DNA from: Verrucomicrobiaceae bacterium E54
Lineage (GTDB): Bacteria; Verrucomicrobiota; Verrucomicrobiia; Verrucomicrobiales; Akkermansiaceae
Direction: 5' to 3'
Assembly: GCA_022548915.1 (NCBI GenBank)
Contig: JAKZES010000006.1
Location: 106,642-170,641, forward strand
DNA length: 64,000 nucleotides
Shown piece after piece: positions 1 through 9,672 of this stretch. A program made the position numbers and the translations under genes. Every line of letters begins with the position of its first letter. Within the stretch, counting starts at the first letter, position 1. Below the pieces are notes generated by a model. It was not told the DNA's origin. It saw only the letters and a list, made by a program, of their open reading frames with translations, and made no database searches.

Positions 1-395
1 ATCGTCCGATTTCCGTAGCGAATCATTCGGGCCTTGCCGTCGGTAAGGAAGACCACGCGGGCCGGAACCTGGTCCGAGAGGCGCAGCAGGTTGGCGGCAT
101 AGCCGCCGAAGGGCTGAAGTTTCACATGATCCCGGTCGGCAAGCGCCTTTGCCACAGCCTCCACAGGCGGCAGGATTTCGCCGAGAACGGTATGGGTCCT
201 CGGCTGATAATAGAGTCCTCGCGCCAGCCGTTTTAGAAATCCTGACTCCACCAAGCGCGACAATGCCTTGTCGATGGCGGCACGGCTCGCAAGTTCAAGG
301 AATTGCCCCGCGTGGAACACGGTATCCGGGCTGGATTTCGTGACTTCCCGTCGAATCCGATCAGCCGTGCTGTGATGGGTCAGTGGCCTGGCCAT
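1..395 (-). CDS. AbiEi/DUF6088-like antitoxin-type regulator (partial, C-terminus off the window)
   Basis: The reading frame opens with ATG at 395 (minus strand) and runs off the left edge after 131 codons without a stop. Residues about 27-66 read as a winged helix-turn-helix, ending in the block LSRLVESGFLKRLARGLYY. A following segment (about 95-120) has the pattern GGYAANLLRLSDQVPARVV then FLTDG, typical of the DUF6088/AbiEi antitoxin family. In known AbiE systems AbiEi represses its own promoter and is paired with a nucleotidyltransferase toxin, AbiEii. If that holds here, the toxin gene should lie just beyond the left edge; it cannot be seen. A perfect inverted repeat overlaps the start codon, which fits autorepression. 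The family call rests on pattern recognition of a partial protein; an orphan regulator is the alternative. Confidence 0.7.
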   Translation of the reverse strand, partial: MARPLTHHSTADRIRREVTKSSPDTVFHAGQFLELASRAAIDKALSRLVESGFLKRLARGLYYQPRTHTVLGEILPPVEAVAKALADRDHVKLQPFGGYAANLLRLSDQVPARVVFLTDGKARMIRYGNRT

Positions 396-430
396 TACGT
401 CAGATAAAATGACTCTTTTTCTGACGTAAT
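394..430. promoter_or_regulatory. Operator-like inverted repeat at the AbiEi-type gene start
   Basis: ATTACGTCAGA (394-404) is repeated as its exact reverse complement TCTGACGTAAT (420-430), with a 15-base AT-rich spacer. The left arm overlaps the start codon of the minus-strand antitoxin-type gene. Position and symmetry suggest an autoregulatory operator; a hairpin in the leader is the alternative. Confidence 0.55.
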
Positions 431-497
431 CAACCCCAGACTGTAGTGAATCTGGAGGCAGGCAGGGAGCCTCGTATTGCGGGTGATGGCGCGAAGT

Positions 498-669
498 TAG
501 CCTGCATTTCTCACGCGTGAGAAATGCATTTCGACCGGGTCGGGACCGATACGGCGACGGCACTCTCCGGCGGAAAAGACAGCTGGTTCCATCGCCTATC
601 GGGGCTAACCCCGACTCCGTCGGCCCTCGCGCTCTCGGGTGCGGATTCCTCACGGGGCGTGAGAAATCC
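498..669. repeat. Dispersed palindrome-rich intergenic repeat, copy A
   Basis: About 172 bases that recur at 23,321-23,493. Shared blocks in order: TAGCCTGCATTTCTCACG; a block containing GACCGGGTCGGGACCGATAC; a block containing GCCTATCGGGGCTAACCCCG followed by ACTCCGT and GGCCCTC; and a terminal CGTGAGAAATCC. The element begins with a perfect palindrome with 12-base arms built on CATTTCTCACG, and ends with a related hairpin, so it looks like a non-coding mobile or structural repeat. It lies directly upstream of the GH95 gene. Confidence 0.75.
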
Positions 670-705
670 GGGATAGACTGGGCCGTCCGGTCCGTAAGCG
701 GATCC

Positions 706-3021
706 ATGCGAAGATCGCTTTTCCCGATGCTGCTCGGCATGTTTTCCGCCGCTGCGGCCGAGTCCGGTGCGGACCGGGTTCTTTGGTATGACGAACCGGC
801 CGCGAGTTGGCAGCAGCAGGCACTGCCTTTGGGCAACGGCAGCCTGGGCTGCATGGTGTTCGGTGGCGTTCCCGAGGAGCGCATCCAGTTCAACGAGGAC
901 TCGCTGTGGATCGGCGGCGAGACGAACACGGGAGCCTACCAGGCTTTCGGAGACGTCTTCATTGCCTTCGATCACGAGGAGCTTTCCGACTACCGGCGGC
1001 AGCTCGACATCAGTCGGGCAATCCATCGCGTCCACTACACCAGCAAGGGAGTCCGCTACACCCGGGATGGTTTCGTCAGCGCACCCGCCGGCGTCATGAT
1101 CTTTCGCTTCACCGCGGATGCGCCCGGTGCTCATTCCGGGCATATCCGGCTGACCGACGCGCACGACGCAACGATCGTGGCCGAAGGGAACGTGCTCTCG
1201 GCGGCCGGCGACACCATCCGCCATCAGTTCTATCCGAAACCCGGCAGGACGTGGGAGGATCCGGTCGTGCTGAAGTATGCCTCCCGGGTGCTCGTGCGGC
1301 ATGAAGGCGGGGCCATCGAGGCGGCCGACGGGGCGATCCGTTTCAAGGGCTGCGACAGTCTAACGGTTTTCGTCGGGGCGGCGACCGATTACGTCCCGCA
1401 CCGGGACCGGGGCTGGACCGAGGGCGATCCGGTGGAGGAGGTGAAGCAGCGTGTCGAGTCGGCGGCCAAGCGGCCGTTCCAGGAACTGCTGACGGAGCAT
1501 GTGGCCGACTACCGGGAGCTGTATGGCCGGATGACGGTCGACTGGGGCACCACGGCATCGGATCAGCTGGCGTTGCCGACCGACGAGCGGATGGCGGCCT
1601 ACCGGGGTGACGGCCCCGGACCCGGGGAGAAGACGGTCTATGAGGCCGAGGCGGTGGGAGGCACGGGAAAGCCGGATCCGGATTTGGAAGAACTGATGTA
1701 CCAATATGCGCGCTACCTGATGATCAGCTGCTCGCGGCCCGGCAGCCTGCCCTCCAATCTTCAGGGCTTGTGGAACGACCGCAACGATCCCGAGTGGCGC
1801 TGCGACTACCATTCCGACGTCAATCTCCAGATGAACTACTGGTTCGTCGACCAGGCGAATCTGGGCGAGTGTTTCGAGCCCTTTGCCGACTGGTTTCACG
1901 CGATCCGCGAGGTGCGGCGGGAGGAGACCTGGGAGCACTTCAAGAAGCGCGGCTTCGCCATGCGGGTGGAGAACGGGATTTTCGGAGGCGGCAGCTACCG
2001 ATGGTCGATCGGCGACGCCTCCTGGCTGGCGAACAACCTCTGGGACCACTACCGGTACACGCTCGATGAGGATTACCTGAAAGCGCGGGCCTACCCGGCG
2101 CTCAAGGATCTCTTCATGTTCTGGGAGGACCACCTGGTGGAAATCCCGTCGCCGGACGGGGAGGGCACCGTGCTGGTTTCGCCGGACGGCTGGTCGCCCG
2201 AGCATGGCCCGAAAAGCGAGGACGGGGTGAGCTTCGAGCAGCAGCTTGCCTGGGACCTCTTGTCGAACTTCGCCGAGGCTTCGGAGATCCTGGGGATCGA
2301 CGAAGAGGAGCGCGCCAAGGCCATCGACATGCGCGACCGTCTGCTGGGACCCCGGATCGGCAAGTGGGGCCAGCTGCAGGAGTGGATGGTGGATCGCGAC
2401 GACCCGGAGAACCGTCACCGCCACCTTTCGCACCTGATCGCCGTGCATCCCGGGTGCCAGATCTCACCGCTGACGACGCCCGAGCTCGCCGAAGCGGCGC
2501 GGGTCTCGATGAATGCCCGCGGCGACGGAGCCACCGGTTGGAGCAAGGCCTGGAAGATCAACATGTGGGCGCGCCTTCACGACGGCGACCGCGCCTACAA
2601 GCTGCTCGCCGAGATGCTGCGTGGGAATGTGTACGACAACCTGCTTTGCGCCCACCCGCCGTTCCAGATCGATGGCAACTTTGGCTACGCGTCGGGCGTC
2701 GGCGAGATGCTGGTGCAGTCGCACATGGATGGGATCCACCTGCTGCCGGCGTTGCCCGGGGAGTGGTCGGACGGTCATGCGCGCGGCATCCGGGCCCGCG
2801 GCGGTTTCGAGATCGACCTGCGCTGGAAGGAGAACCGGCTGTTTCATGCCACGATCCGATCGGACCATGGGCGCGACTGCGTGCTGCGGGTGGCGGGTCC
2901 GGTTTCGGTTTTTACAGGTGGCGACGAGGTGGAGTTCCGCGAGCTTGAACCCGGGAGGATTGCCTTTCCGACAAGGGCCGGGAGCGAGTATCGAGTGCTT
3001 TTGGAGCGGCCGGAGGAGTGA
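706..3021 (+). CDS. Secreted glycoside hydrolase family 95 (alpha-L-fucosidase/alpha-L-galactosidase type)
   Basis: Predicted exported GH95 enzyme of 771 residues, expected to remove terminal 1,2-linked L-fucose (or L-galactose) from glycans. The frame is open further upstream, but that part lies in the dispersed repeat; ATG 706 gives a signal peptide (MRRSLFPMLLGMFSAAAA). The N-terminal GH95 beta domain carries LPLGNGSLGCMVFGG at about 41-55. The (alpha/alpha)6 domain has VNLQMNYW (about 372-379), SPDGWSPEHG with candidate acid E499, HLSHLIAVHPG, and FQIDGNFG with candidate base D656. The first Asn of the usual N-I-N motif, which with its partner assists the water-activating Asp, is Asp here (S-D-V-N-L-Q), so substrate or activity may differ. 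The azurin gene is convergent downstream. Confidence 0.88.
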   Translation: MRRSLFPMLLGMFSAAAAESGADRVLWYDEPAASWQQQALPLGNGSLGCMVFGGVPEERIQFNEDSLWIGGETNTGAYQAFGDVFIAFDHEELSDYRRQLDISRAIHRVHYTSKGVRYTRDGFVSAPAGVMIFRFTADAPGAHSGHIRLTDAHDATIVAEGNVLSAAGDTIRHQFYPKPGRTWEDPVVLKYASRVLVRHEGGAIEAADGAIRFKGCDSLTVFVGAATDYVPHRDRGWTEGDPVEEVKQRVESAAKRPFQELLTEHVADYRELYGRMTVDWGTTASDQLALPTDERMAAYRGDGPGPGEKTVYEAEAVGGTGKPDPDLEELMYQYARYLMISCSRPGSLPSNLQGLWNDRNDPEWRCDYHSDVNLQMNYWFVDQANLGECFEPFADWFHAIREVRREETWEHFKKRGFAMRVENGIFGGGSYRWSIGDASWLANNLWDHYRYTLDEDYLKARAYPALKDLFMFWEDHLVEIPSPDGEGTVLVSPDGWSPEHGPKSEDGVSFEQQLAWDLLSNFAEASEILGIDEEERAKAIDMRDRLLGPRIGKWGQLQEWMVDRDDPENRHRHLSHLIAVHPGCQISPLTTPELAEAARVSMNARGDGATGWSKAWKINMWARLHDGDRAYKLLAEMLRGNVYDNLLCAHPPFQIDGNFGYASGVGEMLVQSHMDGIHLLPALPGEWSDGHARGIRARGGFEIDLRWKENRLFHATIRSDHGRDCVLRVAGPVSVFTGGDEVEFRELEPGRIAFPTRAGSEYRVLLERPEE

Positions 3022-3041
3022 ATCCCGGGAGGCGACTTGCG

Positions 3042-3073
3042 AAAAAAGGCCGCCCGGGGATCCGGACGGCCTC
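3042..3073 (-). terminator. Rho-independent terminator of the azurin gene
   Basis: On the minus strand a GC-rich hairpin (AGGCCGTCCG paired with CGGGCGGCCT, one mismatch, short loop) is followed by a run of six T, 20 bases past the azurin stop codon. Confidence 0.8.
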
Positions 3074-3093
3074 TCGAGTGAGCTGAGGGTTGC

Positions 3094-3546
3094 TTACTTC
3101 GCGGTGACGATGAACTTGCCGTTCATCACGCCGAAGTGGCCGGGGAAGGTGCAGAGGTAGGGATACTCGCCCGCCGCCGGGGCGGTGAAGGTGACCTCGG
3201 TTTCCTCGCCGCCGCCGATCATTTCGGTGTGGGCGATGATCAGGGACTTGGATTCCTCGTCCTCGGGAATGTAGTCATTCGCAGCGGCGGGAGCGCACTT
3301 CATCGCGAACGGGGCAATCTGGGTGCCGGACTTGAGGATCACCACGTTGTGGCCCATGGCGGCCTTCGGCAGCTTCCCGATGTGCTTGAACTTGATGGTG
3401 ACCTTCTGGCCTTCGACGGCCGTGATCTCCTTCTTGTCGTACTGCATCTGGTCGTTGCCGGTCATTTCGATCGTGACGGCGTCCTGGGCGGCGGCGCCGA
3501 CGGCAGTGGCGGCGAGGGTGAGGAAGGTGAGGATGAATTTCTTCAT
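3094..3546 (-). CDS. Azurin (secreted type 1 copper protein)
   Basis: Small blue copper protein of 150 residues, expected in the periplasm as a soluble single-electron carrier. A signal peptide (MKKFILTFLTLAATAVGAAA) precedes the mature part. The ligands align with azurin spacing: H66 (G-H-N-V-V), C132, H137 and M141 in YLCTFPGHFGVM. The distances 66, 5 and 4 residues equal those between H46, C112, H117 and M121 of Pseudomonas azurin. The start is placed at the MKK codon because the longer open frame upstream adds only low-complexity residues before the signal peptide. It is a single-gene unit ending in a clear terminator. Its electron partner is not in the window; in related bacteria azurins are thought to serve respiration or copper stress. 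Confidence 0.95.
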   Translation of the reverse strand: MKKFILTFLTLAATAVGAAAQDAVTIEMTGNDQMQYDKKEITAVEGQKVTIKFKHIGKLPKAAMGHNVVILKSGTQIAPFAMKCAPAAANDYIPEDEESKSLIIAHTEMIGGGEETEVTFTAPAAGEYPYLCTFPGHFGVMNGKFIVTAK

Positions 3547-3568
3547 GTCGCTTATTGGTTGGTCGGCG

Positions 3569-4288
3569 CTACACTTGCCGTGATCCGGGAGTTTCGCAAC
3601 CCCCGGAATCCGGCGAATTTTTTCCCTCCCCCGACGCGTCATTCGCCCTCCGGACAAAGGCAAGAATTGCGGCTCCCGCCGTGCCGAGGGCCAGCAGTTG
3701 GTAGCCGGACAACCCGGCGAAGGGCTTGGGGGTGGCGCGAAGGAACTCGTGGCTGAAGCGGAACAAGCCGTAGGCGATCAGGTAGAGGTGGAAGTGCTGG
3801 CCTGGGAGGATCTGGCGCCAGCGGAGGGCCAGCAGGCCTGCGAACACGACGAGTTGGAAGCCGATCTCGACCGGCACGGCGGGCCAACGGCAGCAGTCGA
3901 GGGGGATGCCGAGGCAGCATCCGGCGTGCAGGCAGCCAAGACGGCCGAGAACGAGCGGGATTGGCAGCAGGAGCGCGAAGCGGTCGCCGGTGACCTGATC
4001 GTATCCGGTGAAGTGCTTGGCCGCTTCGACCGCCGCCCAACCGCCGGGCAGCGCCCCCATCACGGATTTGCCCGACAGCCAGATCGTCCAGCGGTCCGGG
4101 TCGCCGGCGTGGAGCCACCCCTCGGCGGCAAGAAAGGCGAGCTTGGCCCCGAGAAAGGCCCCGATCAGCCCGCAGAAGTAGATGACCGGAAGCCGCGGGT
4201 CGTTGCGCGACATCCGCCACCAACCGAGCGCGCCGATCAGGATTCCCGCGGCGACCGCCGCCGCGTAGATGGGCGAGCCCGGCGTCAT
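3569..4288 (-). CDS. Lgt-family membrane protein (prolipoprotein diacylglyceryl transferase paralogue)
   Basis: Polytopic inner-membrane protein of 239 residues resembling Lgt, the enzyme that moves diacylglyceryl from phosphatidylglycerol to prolipoprotein cysteine. Six or seven hydrophobic segments are visible. The family arginine is kept in LGRLGCLHAGCC (114-125), but the usual G-R-x-G-N-F-x-N-G-E is changed: the Asn residues and the essential Glu are replaced by Cys, Ala and Cys. It therefore belongs to the Cys-rich side group of the Lgt superfamily and may not be the housekeeping Lgt. Its ATG overlaps the stop of the upstream protease gene by four bases, so the two are probably translated together. 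The function of this side group is unknown to me; acyl or lipid transfer to a secreted protein is a guess. Confidence 0.75.
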   Translation of the reverse strand: MTPGSPIYAAAVAAGILIGALGWWRMSRNDPRLPVIYFCGLIGAFLGAKLAFLAAEGWLHAGDPDRWTIWLSGKSVMGALPGGWAAVEAAKHFTGYDQVTGDRFALLLPIPLVLGRLGCLHAGCCLGIPLDCCRWPAVPVEIGFQLVVFAGLLALRWRQILPGQHFHLYLIAYGLFRFSHEFLRATPKPFAGLSGYQLLALGTAGAAILAFVRRANDASGEGKNSPDSGGCETPGSRQV

Positions 4289-5925
4289 TCGTTCAGTTCG
4301 ACCCGGATCCGCGCAAAGCCGGCGTCCGGGGCCGCGGTCCAGGTGAGGACCCGTTTCACAAATCCGGGCACCGCCGGTGCGTAGGCCTCGGTGGTCGACG
4401 AAAACCCGGGCGGGGTCGTGGTGACCCAGCCGCCGAGGGTCGACGAAAACTCCGGGATGTACGACAACCCTCGTAGCACCTTGTCGTCGCGCTCGGGGAA
4501 GGAGAGCGTCACGGTGCCACCGCCGACGCTGAGAGCGGGAGTGAGCGGCCCGCCGTCGGCGAAGACAAGGTGTCCGTTCTCCGGGTCGCCGCCGAAGGCG
4601 TACTCCAGGAGGTTGATGAGCTGGTCCTTGTCGGGATCGTCGCTCTCGGCGGGCTCGGAAAGTCCGGAGGCCCAGTCGGCGAAGGACGGGGCGAGCGCGA
4701 TGGTGAATCCCGGAGAGGCTTCGGTCGTGGTGTCGCTGCGGCGCATGATGCCGGGGTCGATGGTCGCAACGGAGGGGGCGGCGGTCCAGGTGGCGGTGAA
4801 GGTTCCGCCGGCGGCTGCGGCGAGCAGGGCCCGGCGGAAGGTCCACGATGGCGCGCCGCCATAGGTGACCCAGCCGGCAGGCGGGGTCAGGGAGTCCGGG
4901 GCCTCGGCCGGGTCGAAATGGAATTCGACTTCGAGATTGCCGGTCTCGTTGGCACCGGTGTTGGTGAGCGTGTAGGAGAAGTCGAGCGGCAGGGCCCGGC
5001 GCGGGGTCGTCTGAGCGGTGGCGGAGGCGTCGCCGAGGGTGGTCATCGGTGCGTTCGCCGGCCGCATCCGGTAGCCGTCGGTGGCGAGGACGGCGTCGAG
5101 CGCGGTGATGTAGTGGGGAATGAAGACGTCGTAGTTTTCGTAAGGTTCGCTTGGGGGCGGTTGTGGGTCCGCAAAGTAGCCGGTGACGTAACTGTGAACT
5201 CCTACGAGCGCCGCTCTACCGTTGTGATCTACGAAAGTCGGACTGCCGGAGTCGCCACCCTCAAAGTGAACATCATCGGGGTCGAGGCCACCGCCGGTGC
5301 GCACGTAATCGAAATGCATGTAGCGGGTGGTCAGGAAACCGGTGTTACCGCCGTAGTTCTCGGTCCTTGAACTGGTTTCCACGTCTGCAATGACACCCTT
5401 GCCAATCACCGGGAACTTGTTGCCGCCTCCCTCATCGCGTTTGCCGGCCACACCTATTACGAGCGTCTCGTAGTCGCCTGGACTTGGCAGATCAAGGTAG
5501 GCCAAGGGTTCGACCCCGGAGCCTGCATCGATCGGTGAGGTGAGCTTCAGCACCGATAGGTCGGAGTTCTGGCCGCCGTCCTGGATGACCACCTGCGAGG
5601 TGATGTTTCTGATATGGTAGGTGCCGCCGCTGTCGACGAAGCGGACCGCTCCGCCGGGTCCCAAACCACCAGGAGTGAAGTGAGTGGCGAATAACACGTG
5701 CTGACGAGACACCAAGGCGCACTGAATGTCGGCTGAGATTGCATTCATGCCGATCCCTGTGAGGTCGAGATTGGCGAAGATCTGATTCGGATTGATCTGC
5801 GGATTGGTCGGAAACGGATCAAACCGCTTGTGCCGGGTCGCGTCGTAGCTGCGGAAAACAATGGCGTCCGCCGAGGCCAGGGTCAGCAAGAACAGCGACA
5901 GAGTGGTGGGCGGGAGGCGGGGCAT
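4285..5925 (-). CDS. Secreted trypsin-like serine protease with C-terminal extension
   Basis: Exported protein of 546 residues. After a signal peptide (MPRLPPTTLSLFLLTLASADA) comes a chymotrypsin-fold domain with the full triad: H82 in LFATHF, D122 in NSDLSVLKL and S226 in GGDSGSPTF. Residues about 300-540 form a non-catalytic region with two beta-sandwich-like parts (one resembling a repeat with N-x-G-x-x-x-T-G-x-L-E) and the segment SDDPDKDQLINLLEYAFGGDP, a short block common near the C-terminus of verrucomicrobial secreted proteins. It overlaps the Lgt paralogue downstream by four bases. Natural substrate unknown. Confidence 0.85.
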   Translation of the reverse strand: MPRLPPTTLSLFLLTLASADAIVFRSYDATRHKRFDPFPTNPQINPNQIFANLDLTGIGMNAISADIQCALVSRQHVLFATHFTPGGLGPGGAVRFVDSGGTYHIRNITSQVVIQDGGQNSDLSVLKLTSPIDAGSGVEPLAYLDLPSPGDYETLVIGVAGKRDEGGGNKFPVIGKGVIADVETSSRTENYGGNTGFLTTRYMHFDYVRTGGGLDPDDVHFEGGDSGSPTFVDHNGRAALVGVHSYVTGYFADPQPPPSEPYENYDVFIPHYITALDAVLATDGYRMRPANAPMTTLGDASATAQTTPRRALPLDFSYTLTNTGANETGNLEVEFHFDPAEAPDSLTPPAGWVTYGGAPSWTFRRALLAAAAGGTFTATWTAAPSVATIDPGIMRRSDTTTEASPGFTIALAPSFADWASGLSEPAESDDPDKDQLINLLEYAFGGDPENGHLVFADGGPLTPALSVGGGTVTLSFPERDDKVLRGLSYIPEFSSTLGGWVTTTPPGFSSTTEAYAPAVPGFVKRVLTWTAAPDAGFARIRVELNE

Positions 5926-6031
5926 CAGGGAATTTCGGGAAACCTAGGCGGACTTGCGGCGATCCGCCACGGCTTTGTTCGGCAAGATCAGGCTTCCGCC
6001 CGGCCCCGCGGAGCGTCAGTTTGAAGGGGTG

Positions 6032-7351
6032 ATGACTTGGATGAGATGGATGCCGCCGATGCTGCTGGCGATGGTGGTGACGGCCCACGCCCTGAAGCAG
6101 GAAGCGGGAGACGGGAAGGCCGCCGCTTTCGAGAGGTTCGAGCTGACACGGGAATTCTGGTCGGAAGGCGTGGACTTCGGCGATCTGAACCACGACGGCG
6201 AAGCCGACGTGGTGGCGGGTCCGCACTGGTGGGCCGGGCCCGATTTCGAGCAGCGTCACAGCTACGGGCCGTCGGAGCGGAAGTCGCCCTCAGCGGAAGC
6301 CCCCCATCGGGCGAAGAACCCGGAGGGCGAGATGGTCACGGTGGCCGGCTTTCCCGGTGCGTGGTCGGGCCGCAACGGCTACTCGGATTGCTTCCAGCTC
6401 TGGTGCGACGACTTCAACGGCGACGGCTGGGACGACGTGCTGGTGGTCAGCTTTCCCGGCAAGGAAGCCTTTTGGTACGCCAACCCCCGCAACGAAGAGG
6501 GTGACTGGAAGCGACATGTCGCTTATCCGGCGGTGGACAACGAGTCGCCGCTGTTCGTCGACGTGACCGGTGACGGCCGCAGGGAATTGGTCTTTCACAC
6601 CGAACTGAAGGAGAAGGGGGGTGCCTGCCTGGGGTATGCCGCGCCGGATCCGGCGAATGCGACGGCCCCGTGGCGTTTCCATCCGGTATCGGCCCCGCAT
6701 CCGGATCCGAAGCCGCAGAAATGGGGCCGCTTCCATCACGGGCTCGGTGCGGGGGACGTGAATGGCGACGGCCGGATCGACCTGTTGATGAATCACGGAT
6801 GGTGGCAGCAACCCGAGTCCTTGAAGGGCGATCCGGAGTGGAAGTTTCATGCCGCCGACTTCGCGCCGCAGGCGGCGCAGATCCATGTCGACGACGTGAA
6901 TGGCGACGGTCGGAACGATGTCGTCACCGCGCTCGAGGCGCACGGCCACGGACTGGCCTGGCACGAGCAGGGGGAGGATGGGACGTTCCGCCGCCACGAG
7001 ATCATGGGCAAGACCCCGGAGGCCAGTGCGGGCGGGGTGGTTTTCACCCAGCCGCATGCGGTCGAGATGGCCGACATGGACGGCGACGGGCTCACCGACA
7101 TCGTGACCGGCAAGCGTTTCTGGGCCCACGGGCCCAACGGGGATGTCGATCCGGACGGCACGCCGGTGCTCTACTGGTTCAAGCTTTCCCGCGACGGGAA
7201 AGGCGGAGCGTCGTATGAGCCGCGCCTGATCGACCGGGACTCCGGGGTGGGCACGCAGTTTGCGGTGCGCGATGTGAATGGCGACCAGCGCCCGGACGTC
7301 GCAATTGCGAACAAGCGGGGCGTTTACGTCTTCCGGCAGCGCGGCGAGTAG
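6032..7351 (+). CDS. Secreted FG-GAP/VCBS repeat protein
   Basis: Exported protein of 439 residues made of at least seven VCBS/FG-GAP blades with calcium-binding-like loops: [66 protein letters not shown] and [11 protein letters not shown]. Such proteins fold as beta-propellers and are commonly used for binding outside the cell. The chosen ATG is preceded by AAGGGG and begins a signal peptide ([20 protein letters not shown]). It is divergent from the protease gene, and its stop lies four bases before the methyltransferase start, so the two plus-strand genes may be co-transcribed even though functionally unrelated. Confidence 0.85.
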   Translation: MTWMRWMPPMLLAMVVTAHALKQEAGDGKAAAFERFELTREFWSEGVDFGDLNHDGEADVVAGPHWWAGPDFEQRHSYGPSERKSPSAEAPHRAKNPEGEMVTVAGFPGAWSGRNGYSDCFQLWCDDFNGDGWDDVLVVSFPGKEAFWYANPRNEEGDWKRHVAYPAVDNESPLFVDVTGDGRRELVFHTELKEKGGACLGYAAPDPANATAPWRFHPVSAPHPDPKPQKWGRFHHGLGAGDVNGDGRIDLLMNHGWWQQPESLKGDPEWKFHAADFAPQAAQIHVDDVNGDGRNDVVTALEAHGHGLAWHEQGEDGTFRRHEIMGKTPEASAGGVVFTQPHAVEMADMDGDGLTDIVTGKRFWAHGPNGDVDPDGTPVLYWFKLSRDGKGGASYEPRLIDRDSGVGTQFAVRDVNGDQRPDVAIANKRGVYVFRQRGE

Positions 7352-7355
7352 GACG

Positions 7356-8537
<1,182 letters not shown>

Positions 8538-8551
8538 GCCCTGCGACAAGC

Positions 8552-8594
8552 AAAACCCTCCGGTCGAGCCCGAGGCGGGCAGGATCCGGAGGGT
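8552..8594 (-). terminator. Terminator-like hairpin after the sigma factor gene
   Basis: Perfect nine-base arms ACCCTCCGG (8555-8563) and CCGGAGGGT (8586-8594), with a 22-base loop, followed on the minus strand by a short T run. It sits between the convergent methyltransferase and sigma factor genes. The long loop makes it weaker than a classic terminator. Confidence 0.5.
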
Positions 8595-8634
8595 GGGTGG
8601 AGTCGCTGAAGCCTTTCGAAGGAAGGACCCGCAA

Positions 8635-9489
8635 TCAGAGCATGCCGTGGACCGGATCCGGGAGGGGATTGTCCTTCCGGCGAAGGGCACGCCGCATCTT
8701 GTCGAGCGCCTTGTTCTGAAGCTGGCGGATGCGCTCGCGGGTGAGTCCGAAGTCGCGACCGATCTCCTCGAGATTCATCGGCTTTTTCCCGTTCAGGCCG
8801 AAGCGGGCGTGGATGATCTTGGTCTCCCGCGGATCCAGCGTGGCGAGCAGATCCTCGAGCTGCTCGGCCGAGTTGGTCCAGCTCAGTGCTTCGTGCGGGT
8901 TCACCGCGTTTTCGTCGCCGATCACCTCTCCATAGGTCGTGCCTTCACCATCGGCCAGGGGAGCGTCGAGCGAGGTGATCTTCTGGGCGGCCTGCTGGAG
9001 GGCGGCCAACTTGCGCTCGGGGATGCCCGTTTCTTCGGACAATTCGGCGCGGGTCGGCTCGCGGCCGATTTCCTCGGTCATCCGCCGCGAGATGCTGCGC
9101 ATGTGCGAGATCTTCTGCACCATGTGCACCGGCAGGCGGACGGTCTTTCCTTGGTTGGCGAGCGCCCGCTTGATCGACTGCTTGATCCACCACGCGGCGT
9201 AGCTGCTGAGCTTGGCGCCTTTTTCCGGGTCGAACCGCTCGACCGCCTTGGTCAGGCCGATGTTCCCTTCGGAAATCAGGTCGGCGAGCGGGAGGCCGTA
9301 GCCGTTGTAGTCTTGGGCGATCTTGACCACGAGGCGGAGGTTGGCGCGGATCATGTGATCCCGGGCCTTCTCGTCGCCCTGCATCACCTTGTTGGCGAGT
9401 TTCACCTCTTCCTCGGGGGTGAGAAGCGGCGTCTTGGCGATATCCTTGAAGTAAGTCCGGAGCGATTCGTTGGATTGGGAGTAGGACAT
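8635..9489 (-). CDS. RNA polymerase sigma factor, RpoD/SigA (group 1-2) family
   Basis: Sigma-70 family factor of 284 residues without the long N-terminal region 1.1 and acidic insert of E. coli RpoD. In order: region 1.2 (SLRTYFKDIAKTPLLTPEEE), region 2 with IRANLRLVVKIAQDY, GLPLADLISEGNIGLTKAVE and YAAWWIKQSI (-10 recognition), region 3 (about 127-200), and region 4 with EIGRDFGLTRERIRQLQ for -35 binding. Length suits a short primary factor or a group 2 alternative factor; the two cannot be told apart without the rest of the genome. The MSYSQSN start is chosen since the open frame upstream enters AT-rich promoter DNA. It is divergent from the MerR-type gene across a long inverted repeat. 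Confidence 0.92.
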   Translation of the reverse strand: MSYSQSNESLRTYFKDIAKTPLLTPEEEVKLANKVMQGDEKARDHMIRANLRLVVKIAQDYNGYGLPLADLISEGNIGLTKAVERFDPEKGAKLSSYAAWWIKQSIKRALANQGKTVRLPVHMVQKISHMRSISRRMTEEIGREPTRAELSEETGIPERKLAALQQAAQKITSLDAPLADGEGTTYGEVIGDENAVNPHEALSWTNSAEQLEDLLATLDPRETKIIHARFGLNGKKPMNLEEIGRDFGLTRERIRQLQNKALDKMRRALRRKDNPLPDPVHGML

Positions 9490-9578
9490 GATGTTTGCGG
9501 AGAGGTTTAAGAACAGTTTCCACACCGTGTGGTCGCCGAACACGAACGATCTAAGAACAAGGACCATTACAAGGCAAC

Positions 9579-9634
9579 CAAAAAGCGAACAAGAATCAAA
9601 ATATTCTCCAAATCCTCTCCATGTTCGCTTTTTG
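9579..9634. promoter_or_regulatory. Long inverted repeat in the sigma/MerR divergent promoter region
   Basis: CAAAAAGCGAACA (9579-9591) and its exact reverse complement TGTTCGCTTTTTG (9622-9634) flank a 30-base AT-rich core. It lies 90 bases upstream of the sigma gene and 39 upstream of the MerR-type gene, in a stretch much richer in A+T than its surroundings. Likely a paired binding site or a leader hairpin. Confidence 0.55.
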
Positions 9635-9672
9635 TTTGCTTTATCCCGGGTTTCGTGGACCATCGGTCCATC

